From Demequina salsinemoris (lineage in GTDB: Bacteria; Actinomycetota; Actinomycetes; Actinomycetales; Demequinaceae): a stretch of DNA of 64,000 nucleotides. Under the pieces are notes generated by a model. It was not told where the DNA came from. It searched no databases and saw only the letters and a list, made by a program, of their open reading frames with translations. The position numbers were made by a program, and so were the translations under genes. The stretch's first letter is position 1. The number at the start of each line of letters is the position of its first letter. The stretch lies in NCBI RefSeq assembly GCF_000974805.1, contig NZ_BBQZ01000001.1, positions 62,001 through 126,000 of the forward strand, read 5' to 3'. Positions 8,557 to 19,392 of the stretch are shown piece after piece.

Positions 8557-8964
8557 ATGAGCACCATGGCGTCCGCGGAACGGATCGCGGAGCTGCGGCA
8601 GCGGCGGCGCGACATCCGCCGTGAGATCGCTCGCGTCCGGTGGTGGCGACGGCTCGTAGCCGCGCGTCGCGAGCTGACCGTCGCCGCGCTCGCGAGGCCG
8701 GGAGGCGCCGAGGCCCTCGTGCTCGACGACATCTGGACCGCCCTCGCGGCCGACGCCCCGAGCGCGAGAGAGCTCGTCGCTGCGGTGTGGCCCGAGGCAG
8801 GAAGCGTCGCGCCCGGTAGCATCGAGGAGTTGGACACTCTTGATATGCGTCTCGAGGCCTATGAGGCCCGGGTCGCGGAGAACCTGGAGACGGTGACGGC
8901 ATTGATGGTCAAGGCGATGGGTGAGGCACACCGGCGCGATGTCGCGGAGCGGCGCTATGCCTGA
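8557..8964 (+). CDS. Helical protein of unknown function upstream of the Crp-family gene
   Basis: A 135-residue, highly charged, predicted all-helical protein. The N-terminal third ([20 protein letters not shown]) is strongly basic and amphipathic, and the C-terminal part could form a coiled coil. I do not recognise a family. The ATG at 8557 follows CAGGGAG. The gene overlaps the following Crp/Fnr gene by eight bases, so the two are co-translated and may act together. Its basic helices suggest nucleic-acid or protein binding, which is inference only. Confidence 0.7.
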   Translation: MSTMASAERIAELRQRRRDIRREIARVRWWRRLVAARRELTVAALARPGGAEALVLDDIWTALAADAPSARELVAAVWPEAGSVAPGSIEELDTLDMRLEAYEARVAENLETVTALMVKAMGEAHRRDVAERRYA

Positions 8965-9670
8965 GGCACCCCAGGGTTCCGCGAACACGACGCGCGAGGA
9001 GCAGCTGCTGAGGTCATCGCCGCTGTTCGGCGGCATGGACGCGGCCAGCGCGCGCTCGCTGATCGCGCAGATGCCCCGGCGCGAGTTCTCCAAGGGCGAG
9101 ACGATCTTCAACGAGGGCGACGAGGGCGACGTCATGTACGTCGTCGTCAAGGGCAAGGTGAAGCTCGCGCGCACCGCGCGCGACGGCCGCGAGAACCTGC
9201 TCGGCCTCATGGGCGTCGGCGACATGGTCGGCGAGCTCTCGGTCTTCGACCCGGGCCCACGCCTCTCGCGCGCCCACGTCGTCGAGGAGTCGGTGCTCTA
9301 CGAACTGCCCAAGGCGACGCTCGACGCGTGGCTCGACGAGCACCTCGACATGTCCAGGCACCTGCTGCGCGCGCTCGCGCAGCGCATCCGACGCACCACC
9401 AACACGATGGCGGACCTCGTGTTCTCCGACGTCCCCGGCCGCGTCGCGAAGGCGATCCTCGACCTGGGTCACCGCTTCGGACGCATGGAGCGCGGTCACG
9501 TGACCGTGCGCCACGGCCTCACGCAGGAGGAGCTCGCGCAGCTCGTCGGCGCGTCGCGCGAGACCGTCAACAAGGCGCTCGCGGACTTCGCCTCGCGCGG
9601 CTGGATCGACGTGCACATCGGCTCGGTCGAGGTGTACGAGCCGGACCGTCTGCGCGCCCGCTCGCGCTGA
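8957..9670 (+). CDS. Crp/Fnr-family transcription regulator (GlxR/Crp-like)
   Basis: A 237-residue protein with an N-terminal cyclic-nucleotide-binding domain (about 20-140; KGETIFNEGDEGDVMYVV and the phosphate-cassette region VGELSVFDPGPR) and a C-terminal helix-turn-helix (LTQEELAQLVGASRETVNKAL). It is the orthologue type of corynebacterial GlxR and mycobacterial Crp, global regulators of carbon and energy genes, so it may also act on the sugar region further along. The phosphate-cassette Arg-Leu-Ser order suggests that cAMP can bind. The ATG at 8957 lies inside the end of the preceding gene. Confidence 0.92.
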   Translation: MPEAPQGSANTTREEQLLRSSPLFGGMDAASARSLIAQMPRREFSKGETIFNEGDEGDVMYVVVKGKVKLARTARDGRENLLGLMGVGDMVGELSVFDPGPRLSRAHVVEESVLYELPKATLDAWLDEHLDMSRHLLRALAQRIRRTTNTMADLVFSDVPGRVAKAILDLGHRFGRMERGHVTVRHGLTQEELAQLVGASRETVNKALADFASRGWIDVHIGSVEVYEPDRLRARSR

Positions 9671-9693
9671 CCGCGCGGGCCCGGCTCACACGA

Positions 9694-9734
9694 AAGGGAC
9701 GATGCGGCGCTCGCCCGAGCGCGCATCGTCCCTT
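9694..9734. terminator. Bidirectional terminator built from a decamer pair
   Basis: A hairpin with 13 outer pairs (9694-9706 with 9722-9734), one bulged base and five inner pairs around a four-base loop. It lies between two convergent genes and is flanked by A/T residues on both sides. The outer arms are the decamer GGACGATGCG at 9697 and its reverse complement at 9722, which ties this repeat to transcription termination at this site. Confidence 0.85.
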
Positions 9735-9765
9735 CGTCGTTCTCCCCGTCTGCCGGGGCGGGCCG

Positions 9766-10236
9766 TCAGTGGCGGACTGCCACCACGATCTCGACCTCCA
9801 CGGGCGCTCCGAGCGGAAGCGCCGCGACGCCCACGGCGGAGCGCGCGTGCCGTCCGGCCTCGCCGAACACGTCCACCATGAGCGCCGACGCCGCATTGAG
9901 GACGGCGGGCTGCTGTGTGAAGTCGGGAGCGGACGAGACGAAGCCCGTGACCTTGACCACGGACTCGATCGAGTCGAGGCCGCCGGCCGCCTGCGCCGCC
10001 GCGGCGAGCGCGTTGAGGGCCGCGGCGCGGGCGCACTCGGCGGCCTTCTCGGGCGTGACGTCGTCGGCTCGCTGGCCGACGTGACCGGTCGCGAGCAGCG
10101 AGCCGTCGACGAACGGCAGCTGACCCGAGGTGTGGATCAGGTCGCCCTGGCGCAGCGCGGGCACGTAGGTGCCGACGGGGATCGCCACCTCGGGAAGCGT
10201 CAGGCCGAGCGCCGCGAGGCGCTGCGAGGCGCTCAT
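9766..10236 (-). CDS. RidA-like (YjgF/UK114 family) protein
   Basis: A 156-residue member of the Rid superfamily, with the typical segments GDLIHTSGQLPF, AALNALAAAAQAAGGLDSIESVVKVTGFV and the C-terminal VEVEIVVAVRH. RidA hydrolyses reactive 2-aminoacrylate-type enamines released by PLP enzymes. This longer actinobacterial type may lack the canonical Arg, so the exact substrate is uncertain. Its ATG overlaps the stop of the DUF4177 gene by four bases (ATGA), so the two are translated together. Confidence 0.85.
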   Translation of the reverse strand: MSASQRLAALGLTLPEVAIPVGTYVPALRQGDLIHTSGQLPFVDGSLLATGHVGQRADDVTPEKAAECARAAALNALAAAAQAAGGLDSIESVVKVTGFVSSAPDFTQQPAVLNAASALMVDVFGEAGRHARSAVGVAALPLGAPVEVEIVVAVRH

Positions 10237-10391
10237 GCGTCGCCCCGGGGGCGCTTCATGTAGGCCACGAGCCCACCGGTGGGTCCGGTCACGACCTGCA
10301 CGAGCTCCCAGCCGTCCTCGCCCCACTGGTCGAGGATCTGCTTGGTCGCGTGATCGATGAGCGGAACGGTCGAGTACTCCCACGTCGTCAT
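10233..10391 (-). CDS. DUF4177 small protein
   Basis: A 52-residue protein starting MTTWEYSTVPL, with the central motif WGEDGWELVQVV that defines DUF4177. Function is unknown in the family. It overlaps the RidA-like gene and is divergent from the penicillin-binding protein gene with 71 bp between them. This start is chosen because the upstream extension has no conserved content and would run into the promoter of the divergent gene. Confidence 0.85.
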   Translation of the reverse strand: MTTWEYSTVPLIDHATKQILDQWGEDGWELVQVVTGPTGGLVAYMKRPRGDA

Positions 10392-10462
10392 GGTGCCGAG
10401 CCTATCCCCCAGGGAACCCCGGGGTCGTCCGAGGCGTTGGCTGGGCAACGTAAGGTTGGGGC

Positions 10463-13105
10463 ATGGGTGTCTTCGTCTCCGAACGCGCGCGCCGTGATGG
10501 TCGCGCGACGTTCCCACAGCTCATCGGCGGGCTGATCGCGTTCGTCGTGCTGTCCGTCGTGGCGGGTGTGCTGCTCGCCGGCCTCGCGTTGCCGGTCGTG
10601 ACCGTCGCGGGCAACACCGCGCAGGGCGCGTCGGACCTGTTCGAGGAGCTGCCAGACGAGCTCGACTCCGTCACCCTGCCGCAGCAGTCGAACATCTACG
10701 CGCGCAACGGCAAGACGCTCATCGCGACGTTCTACTCGCAGAACCGCGTCGTCGTCCCGCTCGAGGAGATCTCTCCGTGGCTGCAGGAGGCCGTGGTCGC
10801 GGTCGAGGACAACAGGTTCTGGAAGCACAACGGCGTGGACGGCGAGGGCATCCTTCGCGCGATCAGCTCGAACCTCACGTCGGACAGCACGCAGGGCGGC
10901 TCGACGCTCACCCAGCAGGTCGTGAAGAACACCCTCCTCCAGAAGGCCATCGACTCCGGTGACGACGACGCCATCAAGGAGGCGACCGCCACCACCTACG
11001 AGCGCAAGATCAAGGAGTGGCGCCTCGCGCTCGCTCTCGAGGAGAAGCTCAACGCCGCGCTGGGGACCGATTGCACGAGCGCTCCGGAGGTCGACTGCGG
11101 CAAGGAGCAGATCCTCGAGCAGTACCTCAACATCGCGCAGTTCGGCACCAACACCTATGGGGTCGAGGCCGCGGCGCAGTACTACTTCTCCAAGTCGGCC
11201 GCCGAGGTCAACGCGCTCGAGGCCGCGACGATCGTCGGCGTGACGCAGAACCCGTCGAAGTACGACCCGGTCCGCAACCCGGAGGCGTCGCTCGAGCGTC
11301 GCAACACGGTGCTCAAGCGCATGGTCGACCAGGATGTCATCACGCAGGAGCAGTACGAGGAGTACGTCGCGACGCCCCTCGAGGACTACATGAACATCTC
11401 GTACCCGAAGTTCTCGTGCTCGGCGTCCGCGTCCGCGCCGTTCTTCTGCGACTACGTGACGAAGATCATCAAGCAGGACGAGGCGTTCCACGGCGAGGGG
11501 ACGGAGCTGCTGTACAAGGGTGGCCTCGACATCGTCACCACGCTGAACCTCAAGTACCAGAAGATCGCGAACGAGGAGCTCACCAACTCGTTGCCGATCG
11601 ACGATCCATCCGGGTGGGCGATGGCGCTCGTGTCGCTCGACACGTCGACGGGCCAGATCCTCGCGATGAGCCAGACGCGCGAGTTCGATCCCACGTCCGA
11701 GGCGCCGAACTCCACCTCGGTGAACTACTCGACCGACCGAGACTACGGAGGATCTCGCGGGTTCTCTCCAGGATCGACCTTCAAACCCATCATCCTCGCG
11801 ACGTGGCTCGAATCGGGAAGATCGCTCAACCAGACGGTCAGCGCGTACATCAAGGAGTACGACGTCTCCGAGTGGCCGGCGAGCTGCACCGACCTCACAG
11901 GCGGCGGCACATGGAAACCGACGAACGTCGGCGGCAGCGGCGGAACGAGCATGACGGTGCTTCAGGCGACGGCCAACTCGGTGAACACCGCGTACGTCGC
12001 CATGTCCAACCAGCTCGACCTGTGCGACGTCGTGGAGATGGCGGAGCGGCTCGGGTTCCAGCGTGCCGACGGTGCCGAGATCGAGTACGTGCCGTCCATC
12101 ACGCTCGGCACCCAGAACGCATCGCCCCTGACGATGGCATCGGTGATGCAGACCTTCGCGAACGACGGCGTCCACTGCGAGCCGTACGCGATCCTGAAGA
12201 TCACCGACTCTGAGGGCAACACTCCGACGGACTCGGAGGGCGAGGCGATCATCCCACCGCAGGAATCGTGTGAGCGGGTGATCTCGGAGGAGATCGCCGT
12301 GGGCGTCCAGTACGCGATGTCCAAGGTGGTCGAGTACGGATCGGGAACGAACGCCAAGCTCGCGAACGGCCGAGAGGTGGCGGGAAAGACCGGTACGTCG
12401 CAGATGAACCGTCACCTGTGGTTCGTCGGGTACACGCCCGAGCTCACCACGGCGGTCTGGCTGGGCAACCCCGACCACGACGTGGACGGCAAGAACCTCA
12501 CCCTCAACGGCCACTACTACTCGGGCTGGATCTACGGAAACACGATCTCCGCGCCAACCTTCGCGGCCTACATGGATCGCGCCCTCGAGGGCAAGGAGAA
12601 CACCGACTTCATCGAGACGCCGAGCAGCGACGTCATGTACGGCACACCGGTGAGCGTCCCGAACGTCATCGGCATGACCGAGGCGCAGGCGAAGTACGCC
12701 ATCACGAAGGCTGGCTTCAAGTACTCCAGCAGCACCGTGTACTCGACGAGCTACTCCGAAGGGACGGTGGCCGCGCAGTCGCCGTCGTCCTACTCGAAGG
12801 CGCTGCCAGGCTCCACCATCACGTACTACGTCGCCACGAGCACCCTCCCGGACTGGTGGTACAACTGGCCCGACGGCTGGGACGCCACCGTGGCTCCCGA
12901 CGACTACTGGGGCTCGACGTGGCCACCGGCCGAGTTCGAGACCAACCCGCCCAACGGGTGGCCGACCACGGATGACAGCACGGACGAGGCATCCCCCGAC
13001 GCCACGGCCGACAGCACCACGACGGAGACGACGACCGAGACCACCACGACCACCAACGGTGGGGGCAAGGACAAGAGCTCGTCGAAGAACGGGTCGAGCA
13101 ACTGA
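10463..13105 (+). CDS. Class A penicillin-binding protein with one PASTA domain
   Basis: An 880-residue bifunctional peptidoglycan synthase. Order of parts: short cytoplasmic tail, transmembrane helix (about 20-45), GT51 glycosyltransferase (EDNRFWKHNGVDGEG), transpeptidase with S438-TFK, SVN and K642-TG motifs, one PASTA repeat (VPNVIGMTEAQAKYAITKAGF, about 733-790), and a Trp/Pro- then Thr/Asp-rich tail. It polymerises and crosslinks cell-wall glycan outside the membrane. It corresponds to the mycobacterial PonA2 position next to a metallophosphoesterase, whose ATG overlaps its stop by one base. The PASTA repeat may sense muropeptides. Confidence 0.95.
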   Translation: MGVFVSERARRDGRATFPQLIGGLIAFVVLSVVAGVLLAGLALPVVTVAGNTAQGASDLFEELPDELDSVTLPQQSNIYARNGKTLIATFYSQNRVVVPLEEISPWLQEAVVAVEDNRFWKHNGVDGEGILRAISSNLTSDSTQGGSTLTQQVVKNTLLQKAIDSGDDDAIKEATATTYERKIKEWRLALALEEKLNAALGTDCTSAPEVDCGKEQILEQYLNIAQFGTNTYGVEAAAQYYFSKSAAEVNALEAATIVGVTQNPSKYDPVRNPEASLERRNTVLKRMVDQDVITQEQYEEYVATPLEDYMNISYPKFSCSASASAPFFCDYVTKIIKQDEAFHGEGTELLYKGGLDIVTTLNLKYQKIANEELTNSLPIDDPSGWAMALVSLDTSTGQILAMSQTREFDPTSEAPNSTSVNYSTDRDYGGSRGFSPGSTFKPIILATWLESGRSLNQTVSAYIKEYDVSEWPASCTDLTGGGTWKPTNVGGSGGTSMTVLQATANSVNTAYVAMSNQLDLCDVVEMAERLGFQRADGAEIEYVPSITLGTQNASPLTMASVMQTFANDGVHCEPYAILKITDSEGNTPTDSEGEAIIPPQESCERVISEEIAVGVQYAMSKVVEYGSGTNAKLANGREVAGKTGTSQMNRHLWFVGYTPELTTAVWLGNPDHDVDGKNLTLNGHYYSGWIYGNTISAPTFAAYMDRALEGKENTDFIETPSSDVMYGTPVSVPNVIGMTEAQAKYAITKAGFKYSSSTVYSTSYSEGTVAAQSPSSYSKALPGSTITYYVATSTLPDWWYNWPDGWDATVAPDDYWGSTWPPAEFETNPPNGWPTTDDSTDEASPDATADSTTTETTTETTTTTNGGGKDKSSSKNGSSN

Positions 13106-14040
13106 TGTCACGCGGCTCCGAGCCCGGCCGTGCCGGGGTGATCGCCGCACGCGGCGCCGCCGTCGCGGCCGGGCTCGGAGCGTCTGCGCTCGCGTGGGGG
13201 CTCATCGAGGCGCGACGCTACGTGCTCCGTCACGTCACCGTCCCCGTGCTTCCCGCCGGCGCGGCGCCCGTCACGGTTCTGCACCTGTCGGACCTGCACC
13301 TCGCGCCGTACCAGCGGGACCGCGTCGCCTGGGTGCGTGACCTCGCGAGCCTCGCGCCCGACATCGTCGTGGACACCGGTGACAACCTCGGGCACCCCGA
13401 CGCGGTTCCCGCGCTCATCGAGGCGCTCACGCCGCTGATGGCGCGCCCCGGGGCCTTCGTCTTCGGCTCCAACGACTACTACGGGCCTCGCCGCCTCAAC
13501 CCGTTCCAGTACTTCGCCGGTCCCTCCACGCTGCACCCCGATCGCGCCGAGCTGCCTCACGCGCAGCTGCGCGCGGCGCTGCGCGACGCGGGCTGGGTGG
13601 ACCTCACGAACGCGCGAGGAGGTCTTGAGGTCGACGGTCTCACATTGAGCCTCGTGGGCACCGACGACGCTCACATCGGCAGGGACGCGATGCCCGAGCC
13701 CTCCGATGAGCGAGGCGACGTCCGGATCGGAGTCACCCACGCGCCCTACACGCGCGTCCTGGACGGGCTCCACGAGGACGGCTGCGACCTGATCCTCGCG
13801 GGGCACACGCACGGCGGCCAGGTGTGCGTCCCCGGCTACGGGGCTCTCGTCACCAACTGCGACATCGACACGGGTCGCGTCAAGGGGCTGTCCGGGTGGC
13901 CCGGCGCGCGCCCCGATCGCGGGGGGCTCGACTCCTCGTGGCTCCATGTGTCCGCGGGGCTGGGCCATTCGCCGTACGCCCCCGTGCGCTTCGCGTGCAG
14001 GCCCGAGGCCACGCTGCTCACGCTCACCGCGCGGGCCTGA
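13105..14040 (+). CDS. Membrane-associated metallophosphoesterase (YkuE-like)
   Basis: A 311-residue calcineurin-like phosphoesterase. An N-terminal hydrophobic segment (about 10-30) anchors it. Metal-binding motifs appear in order: HLSDLHLAP, DTGDNLG, GSNDYYG (in place of GNHE), VTHAP and AGHTHGGQV. Substrate is unknown, but members beside class A PBPs are thought to act on envelope phosphoesters. The start codon overlaps the PBP stop (TGATG), so the two form an operon. The Asn in GSND still provides the expected ligand. Confidence 0.88.
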   Translation: MSRGSEPGRAGVIAARGAAVAAGLGASALAWGLIEARRYVLRHVTVPVLPAGAAPVTVLHLSDLHLAPYQRDRVAWVRDLASLAPDIVVDTGDNLGHPDAVPALIEALTPLMARPGAFVFGSNDYYGPRRLNPFQYFAGPSTLHPDRAELPHAQLRAALRDAGWVDLTNARGGLEVDGLTLSLVGTDDAHIGRDAMPEPSDERGDVRIGVTHAPYTRVLDGLHEDGCDLILAGHTHGGQVCVPGYGALVTNCDIDTGRVKGLSGWPGARPDRGGLDSSWLHVSAGLGHSPYAPVRFACRPEATLLTLTARA

Positions 14041-14056
14041 CGGACCGGGCGTGAGG

Positions 14057-14123
14057 CGCATCGTCCTGGTCCTTGTGCGTCGAGGGCACCGATTTCAGTT
14101 TCCGGCCAGTAGTCCGGTATCCT
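14057..14123 (+). promoter_or_regulatory. Leader and promoter of tRNA-Pro, with one decamer
   Basis: A reverse decamer copy CGCATCGTCC is at 14057-14066. TTCAGT (14094) and TATCCT (14118), 18 bp apart, fit a housekeeping promoter and end 16 bases before the tRNA. The region between the phosphoesterase gene and the tRNA holds nothing else. Confidence 0.5.
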
Positions 14124-14139
14124 GAGCAGGCTCAAATCA

Positions 14140-14215
<76 letters not shown>

Positions 14216-14243
14216 GTGAGATGACCGAGGTCATCAGCGACTG

Positions 14244-14268
14244 AAGCCCCTTCTGCGGAAGGGGCTTT
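14244..14268 (+). terminator. Intrinsic terminator of tRNA-Pro
   Basis: A perfect 10-bp stem (AAGCCCCTTC with GAAGGGGCTT) with the tetraloop TGCG, followed by TCG and further T-containing sequence. It lies 31 bases after the tRNA. Confidence 0.85.
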
Positions 14269-14430
14269 CGTCGTCTCCGGCATCGCGCATCGTCCTGCTG
14301 TCGCGCACGGCCGGGGCTCACGCACCGCCGCCGCACGTCCTGCACACACCCAGCCCTGCAGCCCGCGTGTCGAGGCCCGGATACGCTCGGACACGCCGTG
14401 CGCAGAGCGATCTGTGTGCACGGCGTGCGG

Positions 14431-14474
14431 GGACGATGCGGCAGCCGGGACGATGCAGGGCCATGGACGATGCG
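14431..14474 (+). repeat. Decamer array with exact 17-bp spacing
   Basis: GGACGATGCG at 14431, GGACGATGCA at 14448 and GGACGATGCG at 14465 start exactly 17 bases apart. The seven-base spacers differ, so only the decamer and the spacing are kept. A reverse copy lies at 14286-14295. The array is in the 340-bp gap between tRNA-Pro and the end of asd, which contains no gene that I can support. Confidence 0.7.
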
Positions 14475-14513
14475 GGCGTCACCGAGCCGGGGAAGCGACC
14501 GGGGAAGCAGGAA

Positions 14514-14536
14514 GCCCCCTCGCGCGGCGAGGGGGC
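14514..14536 (-). terminator. Terminator of the lysC-asd operon
   Basis: A 10-bp GC stem (14514-14523 with 14527-14536) with a three-base loop, 19 bases past the asd stop. The T-run on the minus strand is weak (CTTCC), as is common in high-GC actinobacteria. Confidence 0.7.
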
Positions 14537-14554
14537 CTCCTGAAGTCGAGCGGG

Positions 14555-16866
<2,312 letters not shown>

Positions 16867-17084
16867 GGTGCACTCCTTCTGCGTGAGTGGGGTGGGCCGC
16901 GCACGCGAACGTCGCGGCACCCCATTCTAGTCAGAGCCGGAGTGTCAGCTTCGCGGGTCGTCGGACCCGGGCGCCGCTGCAGTCGATACCCGGGTATGAC
17001 GACCTGCCGCGACATCGTGTGCCAGGATGCTTGACGCCGCTGCAGGGGGCAGGGGCGCACAGCAGAACAGCATGAAGGGGGACC
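16867..17084. promoter_or_regulatory. Divergent control region between lysC and the first ABC exporter
   Basis: This 218-bp gap contains a perfect 12-bp palindrome ATACCCGGGTAT (16986-16997), a plausible operator for a dimeric repressor, and a short hairpin CGGGTC-GTCG-GACCCG just before it. No regulator gene is adjacent. No RNA leader or riboswitch fold for lysC was recognised. Confidence 0.4.
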
Positions 17085-18023
17085 ATGACCATCCTTGAGG
17101 AGGCGCCGCCGATCACGGCCGCGATCCAGGCGACGGGGGTGGCGCGCGCGTTCGGCAGCGTTCAGGCCGTCCAGGACGCGACGCTCACCGTGGAGCGCGG
17201 CAAGGTGACGGCGCTGATCGGCCCCAACGGCTGCGGCAAGACGACGCTCATGCTCATGCTCGCCGGGCTGCTGAGGCCCGACGCCGGCGAGATCCGAGTG
17301 GCCGGCGCGGACCCCAGGACGGACTCGGCGGCGGTGCGCGCCGCGATCGGGTGGATGCCCGATCAGCTCGGCTCGTGGGACAACCTCTCGTGCCTGCAGA
17401 CCCTCACGCTCGTGGGCCAGTCCTACCGGATCCCCGCCGCGCAGGCGCGGGCCAAGGGCCTCTCGCTGTTGCGGAAGGTCCACCTCGAGGAGTTCGCCGA
17501 CCGCCCGACGCGCGTGCTCAGCCGCGGCCAGAAGCAGCGCCTGTCGCTCGCGCGGGCCTTGGTTCACGACCCCGCGGTGCTGCTGCTCGACGAGCCCGCG
17601 AACGGGCTCGATCCGCGCTCGCGCGTCGAGCTGCGTCAGTACGTGCGTGAGATCGCGGCCGAGGGCCGCGCGGTGCTCGTGTCGAGCCACGTGCTCGCCG
17701 AGCTCGACGAGATGGTCGACGACGCGGTGTTCATGTCCAAGGGGCGCACGCTCGGGGACGATGCGGCACGGATGGTCGCGCATGCGCGCACCCGGTATCG
17801 GGTGTGGTCGCTCGACGTCGATGCGCTGCGCCGTGCCCTCACGGACGCGAGCGTGCCGTTCGAGGAGGCGGAGGGCGGCGCGATGGTGAGCATCGCCGAC
17901 GAGGCGCACGCGCAGCAGGCGCTCGCGTGGCTGGTCGGCGCCGGGGTGCCCGTCCACCGGTTCGGCCCCGCTGGCAGCGCGCTTGAACAGACCTACATGG
18001 CCATGGAGGAGGACCGTCGATGA
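17085..18023 (+). CDS. ABC-2 exporter ATP-binding protein, module 1
   Basis: A 312-residue ATPase with Walker A GPNGCGKTT (46-54), signature LSRGQKQRLSLARAL, Walker B VLLLDEPANGLD and switch His (LVSSH). A C-terminal extension of about 90 residues follows the core. It energises the permease encoded next, whose ATG overlaps its stop (ATGA). The signature LSRGQ differs from the common LSGGQ but occurs in this exporter type. It has the same architecture and closely similar motifs to the module 2 ATPase at 19393, so the two arose by tandem duplication. Substrate unknown. Confidence 0.93.
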   Translation: MTILEEAPPITAAIQATGVARAFGSVQAVQDATLTVERGKVTALIGPNGCGKTTLMLMLAGLLRPDAGEIRVAGADPRTDSAAVRAAIGWMPDQLGSWDNLSCLQTLTLVGQSYRIPAAQARAKGLSLLRKVHLEEFADRPTRVLSRGQKQRLSLARALVHDPAVLLLDEPANGLDPRSRVELRQYVREIAAEGRAVLVSSHVLAELDEMVDDAVFMSKGRTLGDDAARMVAHARTRYRVWSLDVDALRRALTDASVPFEEAEGGAMVSIADEAHAQQALAWLVGAGVPVHRFGPAGSALEQTYMAMEEDRR

Positions 18024-19252
18024 CCACCACCGAGACCTCCCCCAACCCGACCGTCACCGCGCCTGCGCGGAAGGGCAACCCGTGGCTGCCCACCCTGCAC
18101 GGCACCTTCCTGGTCACGAGGATCGAGCTGCTGCGGCGTCGTCCGTCCACGAAGGGTTGGATCTTCTACGGGATCCTGCTGGCCGCGATCCTGGGGCTCG
18201 GGATCCTCGTGTCCGTCCTGTCGACGGCCGAGAAGACGTCGACCCCGCTTGAGCTCGTGCTCGTGCTGGTGCTCGGTGCCGGCATGCTCATCGGGCCGTC
18301 GCTGTCGGCGACGTCCATCAACGGCGACTCGGGCGAGGGTGTGCTCGCGCCGCTCCAGATGACGCACCTGACCGCGGGTGACCTCGCGGTCGGCAAGCTG
18401 CTGTCCTCGTGGTTCGTGGCCTTCGCGGTGCTCGTGACCACGACGCCGTTCCTCGTCTACGCGTATGCCCGGTCCGGCTGGCACCTGGGCGAGTTGCTGC
18501 TGGTCCTCGTCGTCATCCTGTTCCTGGTGCTGACCGCGACGGCCGTCGGACTCGCGTGGTCGGCGATCGCCGCCCGCGCGGTCGCGTCGGTGTCGCTCGC
18601 GCACCTCACCACGGGCGTGCTCGTGATCGGCACGCTCGTGCTGTTCGCGTTCACCGCGCCGCTCGTCTCGGACACGATGACCGAGACCGACCGCTACGTC
18701 GCGTGGGACGAGCTGTCCGACGAGCAGTCCACCGCGCTGGAGGACGCGTACAACACCGGCGACTTCTCGGCGGTCGACCCGGACGCCCTCGTGTGCGACG
18801 AGGAGACCTACGAGTACGGGATCGCGCACACGGAGCGCACGGCGTGGATGGTGCTGATCAACCCGTTGGTCGTCATCGAGGAGGTGTCGCCCCTGGTCAA
18901 CCCGCTCACCTTCGAGGAGGACGGGCGCGCCGCCCCGGGGATCTTCGCGAACGTCCATCAGATGGTGAGCTCTGCGCGCATCGGTCCCACGGAGGCCGAC
19001 GCTCAGATGATGGAGTACGACGAGTGCGCGGACATCGCGACGATGGCCTCCGGAGACGACGAGTCGGCGGACGGCGGGAACGCGTATCAGGACACGTGGG
19101 AGCAGCAGCAGGAGGAGCAGGCGATGTACCCCCGCACTCCGTGGCTCGGGCTCGGACTCCAGGTCCTGCTGCTCGTCGGCGCGATGGCGATCGTGACGCA
19201 TCGTCTGCGGGTCCCTTACCGGACGCTGCGCACCGGCACTCGCGTCGCCTGA
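18020..19252 (+). CDS. ABC-2 exporter permease, module 1, with acidic extracytoplasmic loop
   Basis: A 410-residue membrane protein with five helices in the first ~215 residues and a sixth near the C-terminus (about 375-395). Between helices five and six lies a hydrophilic, Asp/Glu-rich loop of about 150 residues containing two cysteines (VCDEETYEYG and YDECADI). This would face outside and could form a disulfide. The motif LSATSINGDSGEGVLAPLQMTHL is shared with the module 2 permease. It pairs with the ATPase at 17085. Exported substrate is unknown; peptide or antibiotic export would be typical. Confidence 0.88.
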   Translation: MTTTETSPNPTVTAPARKGNPWLPTLHGTFLVTRIELLRRRPSTKGWIFYGILLAAILGLGILVSVLSTAEKTSTPLELVLVLVLGAGMLIGPSLSATSINGDSGEGVLAPLQMTHLTAGDLAVGKLLSSWFVAFAVLVTTTPFLVYAYARSGWHLGELLLVLVVILFLVLTATAVGLAWSAIAARAVASVSLAHLTTGVLVIGTLVLFAFTAPLVSDTMTETDRYVAWDELSDEQSTALEDAYNTGDFSAVDPDALVCDEETYEYGIAHTERTAWMVLINPLVVIEEVSPLVNPLTFEEDGRAAPGIFANVHQMVSSARIGPTEADAQMMEYDECADIATMASGDDESADGGNAYQDTWEQQQEEQAMYPRTPWLGLGLQVLLLVGAMAIVTHRLRVPYRTLRTGTRVA

Positions 19253-19279
19253 CCCGGTCGGGCGGCGCCGCGGGAGCGG

Positions 19280-19306
19280 CGGCGGGTCGACAGCATCGAC
19301 CCGCCG
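19280..19306 (+). terminator. Terminator after ABC module 1
   Basis: An 11-bp perfect stem (CGGCGGGTCGA with TCGACCCGCCG) with loop CAGCA, 28 bp after the permease stop. It suggests that the two exporter modules are separate transcription units. Confidence 0.7.
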
Positions 19307-19392
19307 TCGAGGCCCCGCGCTCAACACTCCAGAACTGACGCCCCTAGTGCTGGGGATACCTGGGGCGATACTCTGATCTCACGGGAGGAACC

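Noticed and set aside
10388-13150. A 920-codon open frame opposite the penicillin-binding protein gene
   Set aside because: The translation is Arg/Val/His-rich without domains, and the opposite strand encodes a full GT51-transpeptidase-PASTA protein.
14431-14474. Phased decamers as a CRISPR array
   Set aside because: Repeats of 10 bases and spacers of 7 are far too short, and no cas genes are present.
16867-17084. A lysine riboswitch before lysC
   Set aside because: The gap lacks the conserved lysine-aptamer core and is largely occupied by the divergent promoter of the exporter genes.
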